The translations under genes and the position numbers were made by a program. From contig LFRQ01000033.1 in NCBI GenBank assembly GCA_001512835.1, forward strand, positions 1 to 51,795: DNA of 51,795 nucleotides. Reading direction: 5' to 3'. Below are positions 9,179-16,845 of this stretch, one piece after another (the stretch's first letter is position 1; each line of letters begins with the position of its first letter). Origin of the DNA: Clostridia bacterium DTU022. GTDB taxonomy: Bacteria; Bacillota; Dethiobacteria; DTU022. Below the pieces are notes generated by a model, which worked only from the letters and a program-made list of their open reading frames with translations, did not search any database and was not told the DNA's origin.

Positions 9179-10822
9179 ATGAACAATTTCGCCGGTATTC
9201 TCGGTTTGGTCCAAGTTTTTTTTGCCGTGGTCATCGGGCTCTACTTCTTTAACCTGCTCCGGAACCAGCAGACCAGCCGCATCGCCGTGGACCGGGAATC
9301 GCGCAAGGAGATGGAGCAGCTGGAGCGCCTGCGGCAGATATCCCTGACGGAACCCCTGTCGGAGAAGACCCGCCCCACCAGCTTTGATGAGATTATCGGC
9401 CAGGAGGACGGCCTGAAAGCCTTGCGGGCGGCCCTGTGCGGCCCCAACCCCCAGCATGTGCTTCTCTATGGGCCGCCGGGGGTCGGGAAGACGGCTGCCG
9501 CCCGCCTGGTCCTGGAAGAAGCAAAGAAGATACCCGGCAGCCCTTTTGGGCAGAATGCCAAGTTTGTGGAGCTGGACGCCACCACGGCCCGCTTTGACGA
9601 GCGGGGCATAGCCGATCCCCTCATCGGCACCGTTCACGATCCCATCTACCAGGGGGCCGGCCCCCTGGGGATGGCCGGCATCCCCCAGCCCAAGCCGGGA
9701 GCGGTGACCAAGGCCCACGGCGGAATTCTCTTCATCGATGAGATCGGGGAACTCCACCCCATTCAGATCAACAAGCTGCTCAAAGTTCTGGAAGACCGGA
9801 AAGTGTTTATGGAGAGCTCCTATTACAACAGCGAGGATCAGAACATCCCCCGGCATATCCACGAGATCTTTCAAAAAGGGCTGCCGGCAGATTTCCGCCT
9901 CATCGGGGCCACTACCCGCATGCCCCACGAACTGCCCCCGGCCATCCGCTCCCGCTGCCTGGAGATCTTTTTCCGCGGGCTGCGTCCCGCCGAGATTGGG
10001 GTTGTCGCCGCCAACGCCGTCCGCCGGATCAATTTCCAGATCACCGAGGAGGCGCTGGAGGTTGTCAAGCGCTATGCCGTCAACGGCCGCGAAGCGGTCA
10101 ACATGATCCAGCTGGCGGCGGGGATTGCCCAGAACGAAAAGCGGCGCACTCTGACCCGGGAGGATATCGAATGGGTGGTCAACAGTACCCAGCACAACCC
10201 GCGCCCCGAAATCAAGCCTCCTGCCAAGCCCCAGGTGGGCTATGTCAACGGGCTGGCCGTTTACGGGCCCAACATGGGCACCCTCATCGAGGTGGAGGCC
10301 ACCACCATGCCCGTCAGGCCCGGGCAGGGCAAGGTAAGCATCACCGGGATTATTGAGGAGGAGGAGATGGGCCGGGTGGGCCATACCATCCGGCGCCGCG
10401 GCGCCGCCAAGGATGCGGCGGAGAATGTGATTACCGTCTTGAGCCACCTGATGAGAATCAACTTGAAAGATTATGATATTCACCTGAATTTCCCCGGGGG
10501 GATACCGGTGGACGGGCCTTCGGCGGGGGTGGCCATGGCCACGGCCATCTACTCTTCCCTGACCAACAGCCCGGTGGATTCCTTGGCCGCCATGACGGGA
10601 GAACTGTCGGTGCGGGGGCTAATCCGGCCGGTGGGAGGGGTTGTGGCCAAGATCAATGCCGCCGTGGAGGCGGGGATCAAGAAGATCCTGCTCCCCGAAG
10701 AGAACTACCAGAAGAGTTACGCCCACCATTATCCGGTGCAGTTCGTTCCCGTCAGGCACCTGGAACAGGTCTTCCGGGAAGTAATCATCAAGGATCGGAA
10801 GGCGGCCGTGGGCTCCCCCTGA
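9179..10822 (+). CDS. lonB: LonB, membrane-anchored Lon-like protease of spore formers
   Basis: 547 residues. An N-terminal transmembrane anchor (about residues 5-25) is followed by the conserved NLLRNQQTSRIAVDRESRKE junction, an AAA+ domain with Walker [10 protein letters not shown] and Walker B GILFIDEIGEL, and a C-terminal Lon protease domain. The Ser of DGPSAGVAMA and the Lys of KINAAVEAGIKK form the dyad. ATG 9179 is preferred over 9149 because the protein then aligns from its first residues with the short N-terminus of Bacillus LonB. It is a non-nucleotide-stimulated relative of LonA found in sporulating Firmicutes. It is followed by lonA, the usual pairing, across a hairpin-containing gap. 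Confidence 0.94.
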   Translation: MNNFAGILGLVQVFFAVVIGLYFFNLLRNQQTSRIAVDRESRKEMEQLERLRQISLTEPLSEKTRPTSFDEIIGQEDGLKALRAALCGPNPQHVLLYGPPGVGKTAAARLVLEEAKKIPGSPFGQNAKFVELDATTARFDERGIADPLIGTVHDPIYQGAGPLGMAGIPQPKPGAVTKAHGGILFIDEIGELHPIQINKLLKVLEDRKVFMESSYYNSEDQNIPRHIHEIFQKGLPADFRLIGATTRMPHELPPAIRSRCLEIFFRGLRPAEIGVVAANAVRRINFQITEEALEVVKRYAVNGREAVNMIQLAAGIAQNEKRRTLTREDIEWVVNSTQHNPRPEIKPPAKPQVGYVNGLAVYGPNMGTLIEVEATTMPVRPGQGKVSITGIIEEEEMGRVGHTIRRRGAAKDAAENVITVLSHLMRINLKDYDIHLNFPGGIPVDGPSAGVAMATAIYSSLTNSPVDSLAAMTGELSVRGLIRPVGGVVAKINAAVEAGIKKILLPEENYQKSYAHHYPVQFVPVRHLEQVFREVIIKDRKAAVGSP

Positions 10823-10861
10823 GGGGCCGCCTAAAACCCGCATAAAAAAAGGGAAACATTG

Positions 10862-10910
10862 AGCGGGAAGCGAATAGTACTTAAACCGTGGACTTCCCGC
10901 TTCTTTAATT
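10862..10910 (+). terminator. Hairpin between lonB and lonA
   Basis: Stem AGCGGGAAG (10862-10870) / CTTCCCGCT (10893-10901), 22-nt loop, followed by TCTTTAATTT. It ends just before the lonA ribosome site. It may terminate lonB messages or attenuate lonA. The long loop and interrupted T tract lower certainty. Confidence 0.5.
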
Positions 10911-10928
10911 TCTAGGAGGTGAAGGGAT

Positions 10929-13328
10929 GTGAAGCCAAAGGAGAATTTGCCTCTGCTGCCCCTGCGCGGAGTGCTGGTTTTTCCTCATATGGTTTTGCAT
11001 CTGGATGTGGGGCGCGAGCGCTCCATCAAAGCCCTGGAGAAGGCCATGGTTAGCGACAACCGGATCCTCCTGGTAGCCCAGAAGGAGGCCAGGGTGGATG
11101 AGCCGGAAACGGAAGACCTTTTTCGGGTCGGCACCGTAGCCGAGATCAAGCAGATGATCAAGCTCCCCGGCGGGACCCTGCGCGTGCTGGTGGAGGGTTT
11201 GAGCCGGGCCAGGATTGACCGCTTCCTGGCCAGCGAGCCTTATTTTGAAGTAGAGATCAGCGTGATCCAGGAGGATGAGACGCGCACGGCGGAAATTGAA
11301 GCCATGATGCGCAGCGTCCTTTATCAATTCGAGCAGTACATTAAGGTGAGCCGGAAGGTTCCTCCGGAGACCATGGCCACGGTGGCCAATGTGGAGGAGC
11401 CGGGCCGCCTGGCCGATATTATCGCTTCCCACCTGAACCTGAAGATAGACCAGAAGCAGGAGATCATGGAGGCGATTACTGCCCGGAGCCGCCTGGAGAA
11501 GCTGAACGAGTTTTTGGGCCGGGAGATGGAAATCCTGGAGATTGAACGCAAGATCAATCTCCGGGTCCGGAAGCAGATGGAGAAGACCCAGAAAGAGTAC
11601 TACCTGCGCGAGCAGATGAAGGCCATCCAGAAAGAGCTGGGGGAAAAGGACGAGCGGATGGCCGAAGCGGAGGAGTACCGGGAGAAGATCGCCGCCGCCG
11701 GCCTGCCGAAAGAAGTGGAAGAGAAGGCGATCAAGGAAGTGGAGCGCCTGGAGAAGATGCCTCCCGCCGCCGCCGAGGCGGTGGTTATCCGCAATTACCT
11801 GGACTGGATCCTGGAACTGCCCTGGTCCAAGTCCACCCAGGATCGCCTGGATCTGGACCTGGCCGAAAAGATTCTCGACGAGGACCACTACGGCTTGCAC
11901 AAGGTCAAGGAGCGCATCCTGGAGTACCTGGCGGTGCGGCAGCTGGCCGAAAAGCTGAAAGGCCCGATTCTCTGCCTCATCGGCCCTCCCGGCGTGGGGA
12001 AAACCTCCCTGGCCAAGTCCATCGCCCGGGCCCTGAAGCGGAATTTCGTGCGCATCTCCCTGGGCGGGGTGCGGGACGAGGCGGAGATCCGCGGCCACCG
12101 GCGCACCTACGTGGGCGCCCTTCCCGGCCGGATTATCCAGGGGATGCGCCAGGCCAAGTCCAACAACCCTGTTTTCCTGATGGATGAGATCGACAAAATG
12201 TCCACCGATTTTCGCGGCGATCCTTCGGCGGCGCTCCTGGAGGTCCTGGACCCCGAGCAGAACAACGCCTTCAGCGACCATTACCTGGAGGTTCCCTTCG
12301 ACCTCTCCCAGGTGATGTTTATTACCACGGCCAACTCGGCCTTCAGCATACCCCAGCCCCTTTTGGACCGGATGGAGGTCATCTATATTTCCGGGTACAC
12401 CGAAGAGGACAAGGTGGAGATTGCCCGGCAGCACCTGGTGCGCAAGCAGATCGCCGAGAACGGCTTGAAGGAGAGCAACCTGGAGATCTCCGAGGGAGCC
12501 ATCCGCCGGATTATCCGGGAGTACACCCGAGAAGCCGGCGTGCGCGGCCTGGAGCGCTCCCTGGCCTCCATCTGCCGCAAGGCGGCCCGGGAAGTGGTTA
12601 AGAACCCGGACCTGAAGCTGCGCGTTACCCGCCAGAACTTGCAGAAATACCTGGGGGTGCCGAAGTTTCGCTACGGCCTGGCGGAGAAGCAGGATGAGAT
12701 CGGGGTGGCCACCGGCCTGGCCTGGACGGAGACCGGGGGGGATCTGCTAACCATCGAAGTGGCGGTCATGAAGGGCAAAGGGAAGATGATCTTGACGGGG
12801 AAGCTGGGCGAGGTCATGCAGGAATCGGCCCAGGCGGCCTTGAGCTATATTCGCTCCCGGGCGGAACAGCTGGGCCTGGAGGAAGACTTCTACGAAAAGG
12901 TGGACCTGCATATTCATGTTCCCGAAGGAGCCATCCCCAAGGACGGTCCTTCGGCGGGGATTACCATGGCCACCGCCCTGGCCTCGGCCCTGAGCAAGAC
13001 TCCCGTTTGCCGGGATGTTACCATGACCGGCGAGATTACCTTGCGCGGCCGGGTCCTGCCGGTGGGAGGGCTGAAGGAGAAGATGCTGGCCGCTCACCGG
13101 GCCGGGATAAAGCGCATGCTGGTGCCTGCCGACAACCAGAGGGAGCTCAGCGAAATACCGGAGAATATCCGGCGCAAGGTGGAGGTAATCCTGGTGGAGC
13201 ACATGGACCAGGTGCTGGAGCTGGCTCTGGTGGGCAGCCCGACGAAGGGCCGGATGGCCTCCAAGCCCGTCCTGAAGAGCGAAGTGGGCGCCGAGCTGCA
13301 CAACGACGATCCCGTGCTGCGGCATTAA
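10929..13328 (+). CDS. lon: ATP-dependent protease LonA
   Basis: 799 residues, typical for LonA. It has an N-terminal substrate-binding LAN domain (about 1-200), a helical coiled-coil segment, an AAA+ domain with GPPGVGKTS and [11 protein letters not shown], and a C-terminal serine protease domain with the Ser in [12 protein letters not shown] and the Lys in [14 protein letters not shown]. It degrades damaged and regulatory proteins in the cytoplasm. The start is GTG 10929. The ATG two bases earlier runs straight into TGA, and TAGGAGGTGAAGG is correctly spaced for the GTG. ysxC begins 17 bp after its stop, the conserved lonA-ysxC arrangement. Confidence 0.96.
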   Translation: MKPKENLPLLPLRGVLVFPHMVLHLDVGRERSIKALEKAMVSDNRILLVAQKEARVDEPETEDLFRVGTVAEIKQMIKLPGGTLRVLVEGLSRARIDRFLASEPYFEVEISVIQEDETRTAEIEAMMRSVLYQFEQYIKVSRKVPPETMATVANVEEPGRLADIIASHLNLKIDQKQEIMEAITARSRLEKLNEFLGREMEILEIERKINLRVRKQMEKTQKEYYLREQMKAIQKELGEKDERMAEAEEYREKIAAAGLPKEVEEKAIKEVERLEKMPPAAAEAVVIRNYLDWILELPWSKSTQDRLDLDLAEKILDEDHYGLHKVKERILEYLAVRQLAEKLKGPILCLIGPPGVGKTSLAKSIARALKRNFVRISLGGVRDEAEIRGHRRTYVGALPGRIIQGMRQAKSNNPVFLMDEIDKMSTDFRGDPSAALLEVLDPEQNNAFSDHYLEVPFDLSQVMFITTANSAFSIPQPLLDRMEVIYISGYTEEDKVEIARQHLVRKQIAENGLKESNLEISEGAIRRIIREYTREAGVRGLERSLASICRKAAREVVKNPDLKLRVTRQNLQKYLGVPKFRYGLAEKQDEIGVATGLAWTETGGDLLTIEVAVMKGKGKMILTGKLGEVMQESAQAALSYIRSRAEQLGLEEDFYEKVDLHIHVPEGAIPKDGPSAGITMATALASALSKTPVCRDVTMTGEITLRGRVLPVGGLKEKMLAAHRAGIKRMLVPADNQRELSEIPENIRRKVEVILVEHMDQVLELALVGSPTKGRMASKPVLKSEVGAELHNDDPVLRH

Positions 13329-13345
13329 ATCATGGGAGAGAGCCC

Positions 13346-13969
13346 GTGCTGGTCAAAGAGGTTGAACTGGCGGCTGCCGCCTTTGATGCCAAGAGTTTTG
13401 TTAAAGCAAGCCGGCCGGAGGTTGCCTTCATCGGCCGCTCCAACGTGGGGAAATCCTCCCTGATCAATACCCTCCTTAACCGCAAGAATTTGGCCCGGAC
13501 CAGTTCCACCCCGGGAAAAACGCAAGCCCTTTATTTTTACCTGGTAAACCGGTCCTTCTACCTGGTGGATCTCCCGGGGTACGGCTATGCCCGAGTGTCC
13601 AAGGAGGTCCGGCGCCGCTGGGCCCCCCTCATTGAAGGCTACCTGCGAGAACGGGAAAGCTTGTGCGGCTGCGTCCACCTCATCGATTCCCGCCACCCGC
13701 CCACGGCGGACGACCTGCTCATGGCGGAATGGCTGCGCCATTACCGCCTCCCCACGATTACCGTGGCCACCAAGGCCGACAAGCTGTCCCGCGGCGCCCA
13801 GAAACAGCGGCTGGCGCTGATTCGCCGGGAACTGAAGCTGGCCGCCGAAGAGCCCCTGCTTCTCTTCTCGGCGGTGACCGGGCAGGGCCGGGAAGAACTG
13901 TGGCGCCATACCTGTGCCCTGATCTCCGGCGGCTTTTCCGACACTTCTGGAAATGGAAGGGGGAAATGA
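13346..13969 (+). CDS. ysxC: Ribosome biogenesis GTPase YsxC/EngB
   Basis: 207 residues of a TRAFAC-class GTPase: G1 GRSNVGKSS, switch region RTSSTPGKTQ, G3 DLPGYGYA, G4 TKAD and G5 FSAVTGQG. It acts in late assembly of the 50S subunit. The GTG start at 13346 is preceded by GGGAGAG and gives the normal length; the nearby ATG at 13332 is out of frame. It lies 17 bp after lonA and overlaps or abuts the next gene, so lonA-ysxC-activator are probably one transcript. Confidence 0.95.
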   Translation: MLVKEVELAAAAFDAKSFVKASRPEVAFIGRSNVGKSSLINTLLNRKNLARTSSTPGKTQALYFYLVNRSFYLVDLPGYGYARVSKEVRRRWAPLIEGYLRERESLCGCVHLIDSRHPPTADDLLMAEWLRHYRLPTITVATKADKLSRGAQKQRLALIRRELKLAAEEPLLLFSAVTGQGREELWRHTCALISGGFSDTSGNGRGK

Positions 13970-13971
13970 AG

Positions 13972-14754
13972 ATGGCTGTGGCCGGGATAGATATCGGCTC
14001 CCTTACTGCCGACGTGGTGATTCTCCGGGATGGGGAGATCATCAGCGACGTTATCATCCCCACGGGCTCCAACAGCAGAGCCGCCGCCGACCGGGCCCTG
14101 GAGGCGGCCCTGGAGCAGGCCTCCTTGAAAATGGAAGATCTGGATTATATCGTGGCCACGGGCTACGGGAGAGCCAATGTCTCCCGGGCCCACAAATGTG
14201 TTACGGAGATCACCTGCCACGGACGGGGTGCTCACTACCTGGATCCTTCCGTGCGCACGGTAATCGATATCGGCGGCCAGGACAGCAAGGTGATCCGCCT
14301 GAACGAGCGGGGGGAAGTGCAGGATTTTGCCATGAACGACAAGTGCGCCGCCGGGACGGGCCGCTTCCTGGAGGTAATGGCCCACGCCCTGGAGGTAGAC
14401 CTCTCCGAGATGGCCTCAATCAGCGAAAGAGCCTCCCGCTCCGCGCCCATCAGCAGCATGTGCACCGTCTTTGCCGAGTCCGAGGTGGTCTCCCTGATCG
14501 CCCAGGGAGTCCCCCGGGAAGAGATTATCAGCGGCCTCCACGAAGCCATCGCCGGGCGGACCGCCGGCATGGTCTTCCGGGTCGGCCTGGAGAAAGAAGT
14601 GATGATGACCGGCGGGGTGGCCAAGAACAGGGGCGTGGTGAAAAGCCTGGAGAAGAAGCTGCAGTGCAAAATTATTGTCCCCCCGGAACCCCAGATTATC
14701 GGGGCCCTGGGTGCCGCCCTCCTGGCCCGGGAGGAGCTGGAGAGGAGCCGCTAG
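13972..14754 (+). CDS. 2-hydroxyacyl-CoA dehydratase/benzoyl-CoA reductase activator (HgdC/BadF family)
   Basis: 260 residues, close to HgdC. It is a homodimeric ASKHA-fold ATPase expected to carry one [4Fe-4S] cluster between subunits. The cluster ligands are visible as Cys125 (NDKCAAGTGRF) and Cys164 (SSMCTVFAESE), nearly the same positions as in Acidaminococcus HgdC. The phosphate loops are GIDIGSLTA and DIGGQDSK. Such proteins inject one electron into a partner dehydratase at the expense of ATP. No hgdA/hgdB-like partner gene is in this window, so the target is unknown. ATG 13972 has the better-spaced GGGGG; ATG 13966 overlaps the ysxC stop. Its 3' end overlaps the convergent bioY by 59 bp. 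Confidence 0.9.
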   Translation: MAVAGIDIGSLTADVVILRDGEIISDVIIPTGSNSRAAADRALEAALEQASLKMEDLDYIVATGYGRANVSRAHKCVTEITCHGRGAHYLDPSVRTVIDIGGQDSKVIRLNERGEVQDFAMNDKCAAGTGRFLEVMAHALEVDLSEMASISERASRSAPISSMCTVFAESEVVSLIAQGVPREEIISGLHEAIAGRTAGMVFRVGLEKEVMMTGGVAKNRGVVKSLEKKLQCKIIVPPEPQIIGALGAALLAREELERSR

Positions 14755-15319
14755 CGGCTTGGAAGCGGGGCTGGACGGGCAGCAGCAGGCCGTGGCGGTG
14801 CAGGATCCGGCGCAGCCTGACGCTCAGGCCGGCGGCGATAAGAAGCTTGGCCAGGTCCAGGGGAAGGTAAGGGGCAATCCCCAGGAGCAGGGCCCGGGGC
14901 CAGGAGAGTCCCAGGACCAGGGCCAGCTGCAGCGTTCCCAGCAGGTAGGTGGCGCCCAGGCAGGCGGCCAGGGCGGCGGCGGTGCGGAGCATTCCGGACT
15001 GGGGATGCCGCTCCAGGAGGCGGCCGGCCAGGTAGGTCCCGGCGATAAAGCCCAGGAGGTATCCCCCCGTGGGGCCCAGGAGGAGGGCCAGCCCTCCCCG
15101 GCCGGCATGGAATACCGGGGCTCCCGCGGCCCCCAGGAGCACGTACGCCAGGACCGCCAGCGCTCCGGCGCGCCCTCCCAGGAGGGCGGCGGCTAAAAAT
15201 ATGCCCAGGAGCTGCCCGGTTAAGGGCACCGGGCTGAAGGGTAGGGGTATGGCGATCTGGGCCAGCAGGGCGATGAGGGCGGCAAAAAAAGCCGCCAGGG
15301 CCAGTTGGCGGACGGGCAC
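14696..15319 (-). CDS. bioY: BioY, substrate-binding (S) component of a biotin ECF transporter
   Basis: About 207 residues with six predicted membrane helices. The BioY hallmarks are visible: PFSPVPLTGQ near the N-terminus and LLGPTGGYLLGF in the middle, then a helix with YLPLDLAKLLIAAGL. It captures biotin and works alone or with a shared EcfA-EcfT energising module, which is not encoded here. I chose GTG 15319 because AAGGAG sits 9 nt upstream. A TTG at 15355 would place the start just after the birA stop with a poor site. It follows birA in the same direction and so falls under the BirA operator. The 3' end overlaps the convergent activator gene by 59 bp, and the last 30 or so residues are Pro/Gly-rich and look unconserved. 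Confidence 0.92.
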   Translation of the reverse strand: MPVRQLALAAFFAALIALLAQIAIPLPFSPVPLTGQLLGIFLAAALLGGRAGALAVLAYVLLGAAGAPVFHAGRGGLALLLGPTGGYLLGFIAGTYLAGRLLERHPQSGMLRTAAALAACLGATYLLGTLQLALVLGLSWPRALLLGIAPYLPLDLAKLLIAAGLSVRLRRILHRHGLLLPVQPRFQAASGSSPAPPGPGGRHPGPR

Positions 15320-15359
15320 AAGCAGTAACTCCTTCCCGTGGAATACTCTCTTCAAATCC

Positions 15360-16307
15360 TCAGATGATTTCCCCGTAGGTAAACCGGTGCCGCTTTCCGC
15401 GGTCGTCTTCCAGGAGCAGGGCTCCCTGTTCGTCCAGGTCCACGGCCAGCCCTTCTTGGGAGCCGCCGGCCCAGCTGACCGTTACCCGCCTCCCCAGGGT
15501 GGCGTTTAATTGCCTCCAGGAGAGGCGGAAGGGGGCAAACCCCTCCAGGAAGAATTGCCGGCAGCCCTGGAGCAGCTTGCTTCTCAAGCCCAGGAAGAGA
15601 GGAGTGCGCGGGAATTTCTCGCCCTTCTCCAGGTAAAGGGAAGAGGCTCTCCCCGCCAGCTCTTCCAGGTCGGAATGCTCCTGGTTTACATTAATCCCGA
15701 TGCCCATCACCAGGTACTCCACCCGGTCCGGTTCTCCCTTTAACTCCGTCAGGATGCCCCCGATTTTCCGGTGGTTAACCAGCAGGTCGTTGGGCCATTT
15801 CACCCGGACCGGAAGGCCGGTCTCCCGCTGCAGCTGCTGGGCCAGGGCTACGGCGGCAGCCAGGGTGATGGGGGCGGCCTCTTCCGGGGCCACTCCCGCC
15901 GGCCGGAGCAGGAGGGAAAAATAGAGCCCTTTTCCCGGGGGCGAGAGCCAGCGCCGCCCGCGGCGGCCCCGCCCGGCCCGCTGTTCTTCGGCGATCACCA
16001 TCGTTTCGTGGGGAGCCCCCTCTTCCGCCATCCGGCGCAGCACCGCGTTGGTGGAATCCACGGTAGTGTAATAAAAGAGCTTTTCGGCGGTGAGCAGGGA
16101 GGCGTCCAGGCGGTCGGGCTCTTCTTCCAGGAGGTAGCCCCGCCGGGGGAGAGCCTCAATTTGGTAGCCCTCCCGGCGCAGATGCCGGATATGCTTCCAT
16201 ACGGCGGCCCGGCTGATATTTAGCCGGCCGGCCAATTCCTCACCGGAGACAAAGCGGCCTCGGTTCTCCTGGAGCTGCCGGAGAATGGCTTCCCGGGAAT
16301 CCTCCAT
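15360..16307 (-). CDS. birA: Bifunctional biotin-protein ligase / biotin repressor BirA
   Basis: 315 residues. The N-terminal winged helix (about 5-60, with ELAGRLNISRAAVWKHIRHLR) precedes the biotin-adenylating catalytic domain with GRGRRGRRW, KWPNDLLV and KIGGIL, then a small C-terminal SH3-like domain. It joins biotin to carboxyl-carrier proteins and, as biotinyl-AMP holoenzyme dimer, represses biotin genes. ATG 16307 has AAGGAGGAG 9 nt upstream; the longer in-frame start at 16334 overlaps that site. bioY follows. A well-formed BirA operator overlaps the birA promoter, so the pair is predicted to be autoregulated by biotin demand. Confidence 0.95.
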   Translation of the reverse strand: MEDSREAILRQLQENRGRFVSGEELAGRLNISRAAVWKHIRHLRREGYQIEALPRRGYLLEEEPDRLDASLLTAEKLFYYTTVDSTNAVLRRMAEEGAPHETMVIAEEQRAGRGRRGRRWLSPPGKGLYFSLLLRPAGVAPEEAAPITLAAAVALAQQLQRETGLPVRVKWPNDLLVNHRKIGGILTELKGEPDRVEYLVMGIGINVNQEHSDLEELAGRASSLYLEKGEKFPRTPLFLGLRSKLLQGCRQFFLEGFAPFRLSWRQLNATLGRRVTVSWAGGSQEGLAVDLDEQGALLLEDDRGKRHRFTYGEII

Positions 16308-16339
16308 CCAAACCGCCTCCTCCTTGCTGATCATCTACC

Positions 16340-16368
16340 ATCTTAGCCGGCGCGGAAAGCATTGTCAA
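16340..16368 (-). promoter_or_regulatory. Sigma-A promoter of birA-bioY
   Basis: On the minus strand, -35 TTGACA (16368-16363), exactly 17-bp spacer, -10 TAAGAT (16345-16340). The -35 box is part of the distal half of the BirA operator. Confidence 0.8.
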
Positions 16369-16395
16369 CCGTGGGCTGAGAATAAGGTTTACATT
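16361..16395. promoter_or_regulatory. BirA operator
   Basis: Half-sites ATTGTCAACC (16361-16370) and GGTTTACATT (16386-16395) are separated by 15 bp, matching the known TTGTWAACC-N14/15-GGTTWACAA BirA box. It covers the -35 box of the birA promoter, so holo-BirA binding would exclude RNA polymerase. Confidence 0.85.
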
Positions 16396-16400
16396 CTCCG

Positions 16401-16432
16401 AAAAAAATTGGCGCAGCTTCCTGCTGCGCCAA
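16401..16432 (-). terminator. Intrinsic terminator on the minus strand upstream of birA
   Basis: Perfect 10-bp stem TTGGCGCAGC / GCTGCGCCAA with a 5-nt loop. On the minus strand it is followed by seven T. It sits upstream of the birA promoter and so ends some transcript arriving from the right; see the candidate small RNA. Confidence 0.85.
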
Positions 16433-16522
16433 AATCTATGAAATAAGAGGGGGTCAACTTGCCTTCATTATAAATGCAAAATATTACAGTATTATTACAG
16501 AGGGATGATATTTTGGTTACAA
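16403..16522 (-). ncRNA. Candidate small RNA or short leader upstream of birA
   Basis: A minus-strand promoter-like pair, -35 TTGTAA (16522-16517), 17-bp spacer, -10 TGTAAT (16499-16494), points to the strong terminator at 16432-16401. The predicted transcript is about 85 nt, AT-rich and without an obvious ORF. It is supported only by promoter/terminator pairing, so it is tentative. Confidence 0.3.
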
Positions 16523-16589
16523 TAAAGATCAATTTCTACCAGGCCCAGAATCTTTTTTAACTGGTTGTTATTTGCGCCAGGGGGATGTT

Positions 16590-16655
16590 AAGCCGTGAGC
16601 CAAGGGGACAGGGACTTTGACTCACCCCTGGCATAACGAGTCAGTACTACGGCTT
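16590..16655. repeat. Nested inverted-repeat element (GGGGACAGGGACTTTGACTC type)
   Basis: Outer arms AAGCCGT (16590-16596) / ACGGCTT (16649-16655), inner imperfect arms GCCAAGGGG (16599-16607) / CCCCTGGC (16625-16632) and a third pair TGACTC / GAGTCA. The GGGGACAGGGACTTTGACTC stretch is of the kind seen dispersed near REP-associated tyrosine transposases in many bacteria; no transposase is present here. Confidence 0.45.
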
Positions 16656-16781
16656 GGTATGATTGTACATAAGCAAAAGGCATGTCTCCATGATGTATAT
16701 AGGGAGTACCGCCCCCCGATATGTTTCTGGAAAGAGGTCATTTGCCCGCCAAGTGTTGCCAAGGCGCTGCTGCCCCTCACG

Positions 16782-16810
16782 TTGACTTTGGATGGGTAAA
16801 ATTATAATAT
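16782..16810 (+). promoter_or_regulatory. Sigma-A promoter of valS
   Basis: -35 TTGACT (16782-16787). Possible -10 boxes are TAATAT (16805-16810) after 17 bp, or a perfect TATAAT (16803-16808) after 15 bp. The valS start is about 36 bp downstream. Confidence 0.7.
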
Positions 16811-16845
16811 ATTGGAGTAGGCCTGCCAAAAATCGAGGTGAAATC

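Larger units (their letters stand above)
16308..16845. other. Intergenic region birA-valS
   Basis: 538 bp without a recognised protein gene. It holds the birA promoter and operator, a minus-strand terminator, a structured repeat at 16590-16655 and the valS promoter. A sequence resembling the T-box core was examined and rejected. Confidence 0.7.

Noticed and set aside
13351..13370. GGTCAAAGAGGTTGAACTGG resembling a CtsR heat-shock operator
   Set aside because: It lies inside the ysxC coding sequence, matches only partly and is not near a promoter.
16690..16730. AGGGAGTACCGCC resembling the T-box antiterminator core (AGGGTGGNACCGCG) upstream of valS
   Set aside because: There is a gap in the core match, no terminator follows, and a good sigma-A promoter for valS lies downstream of it, so it could not be part of the valS leader.
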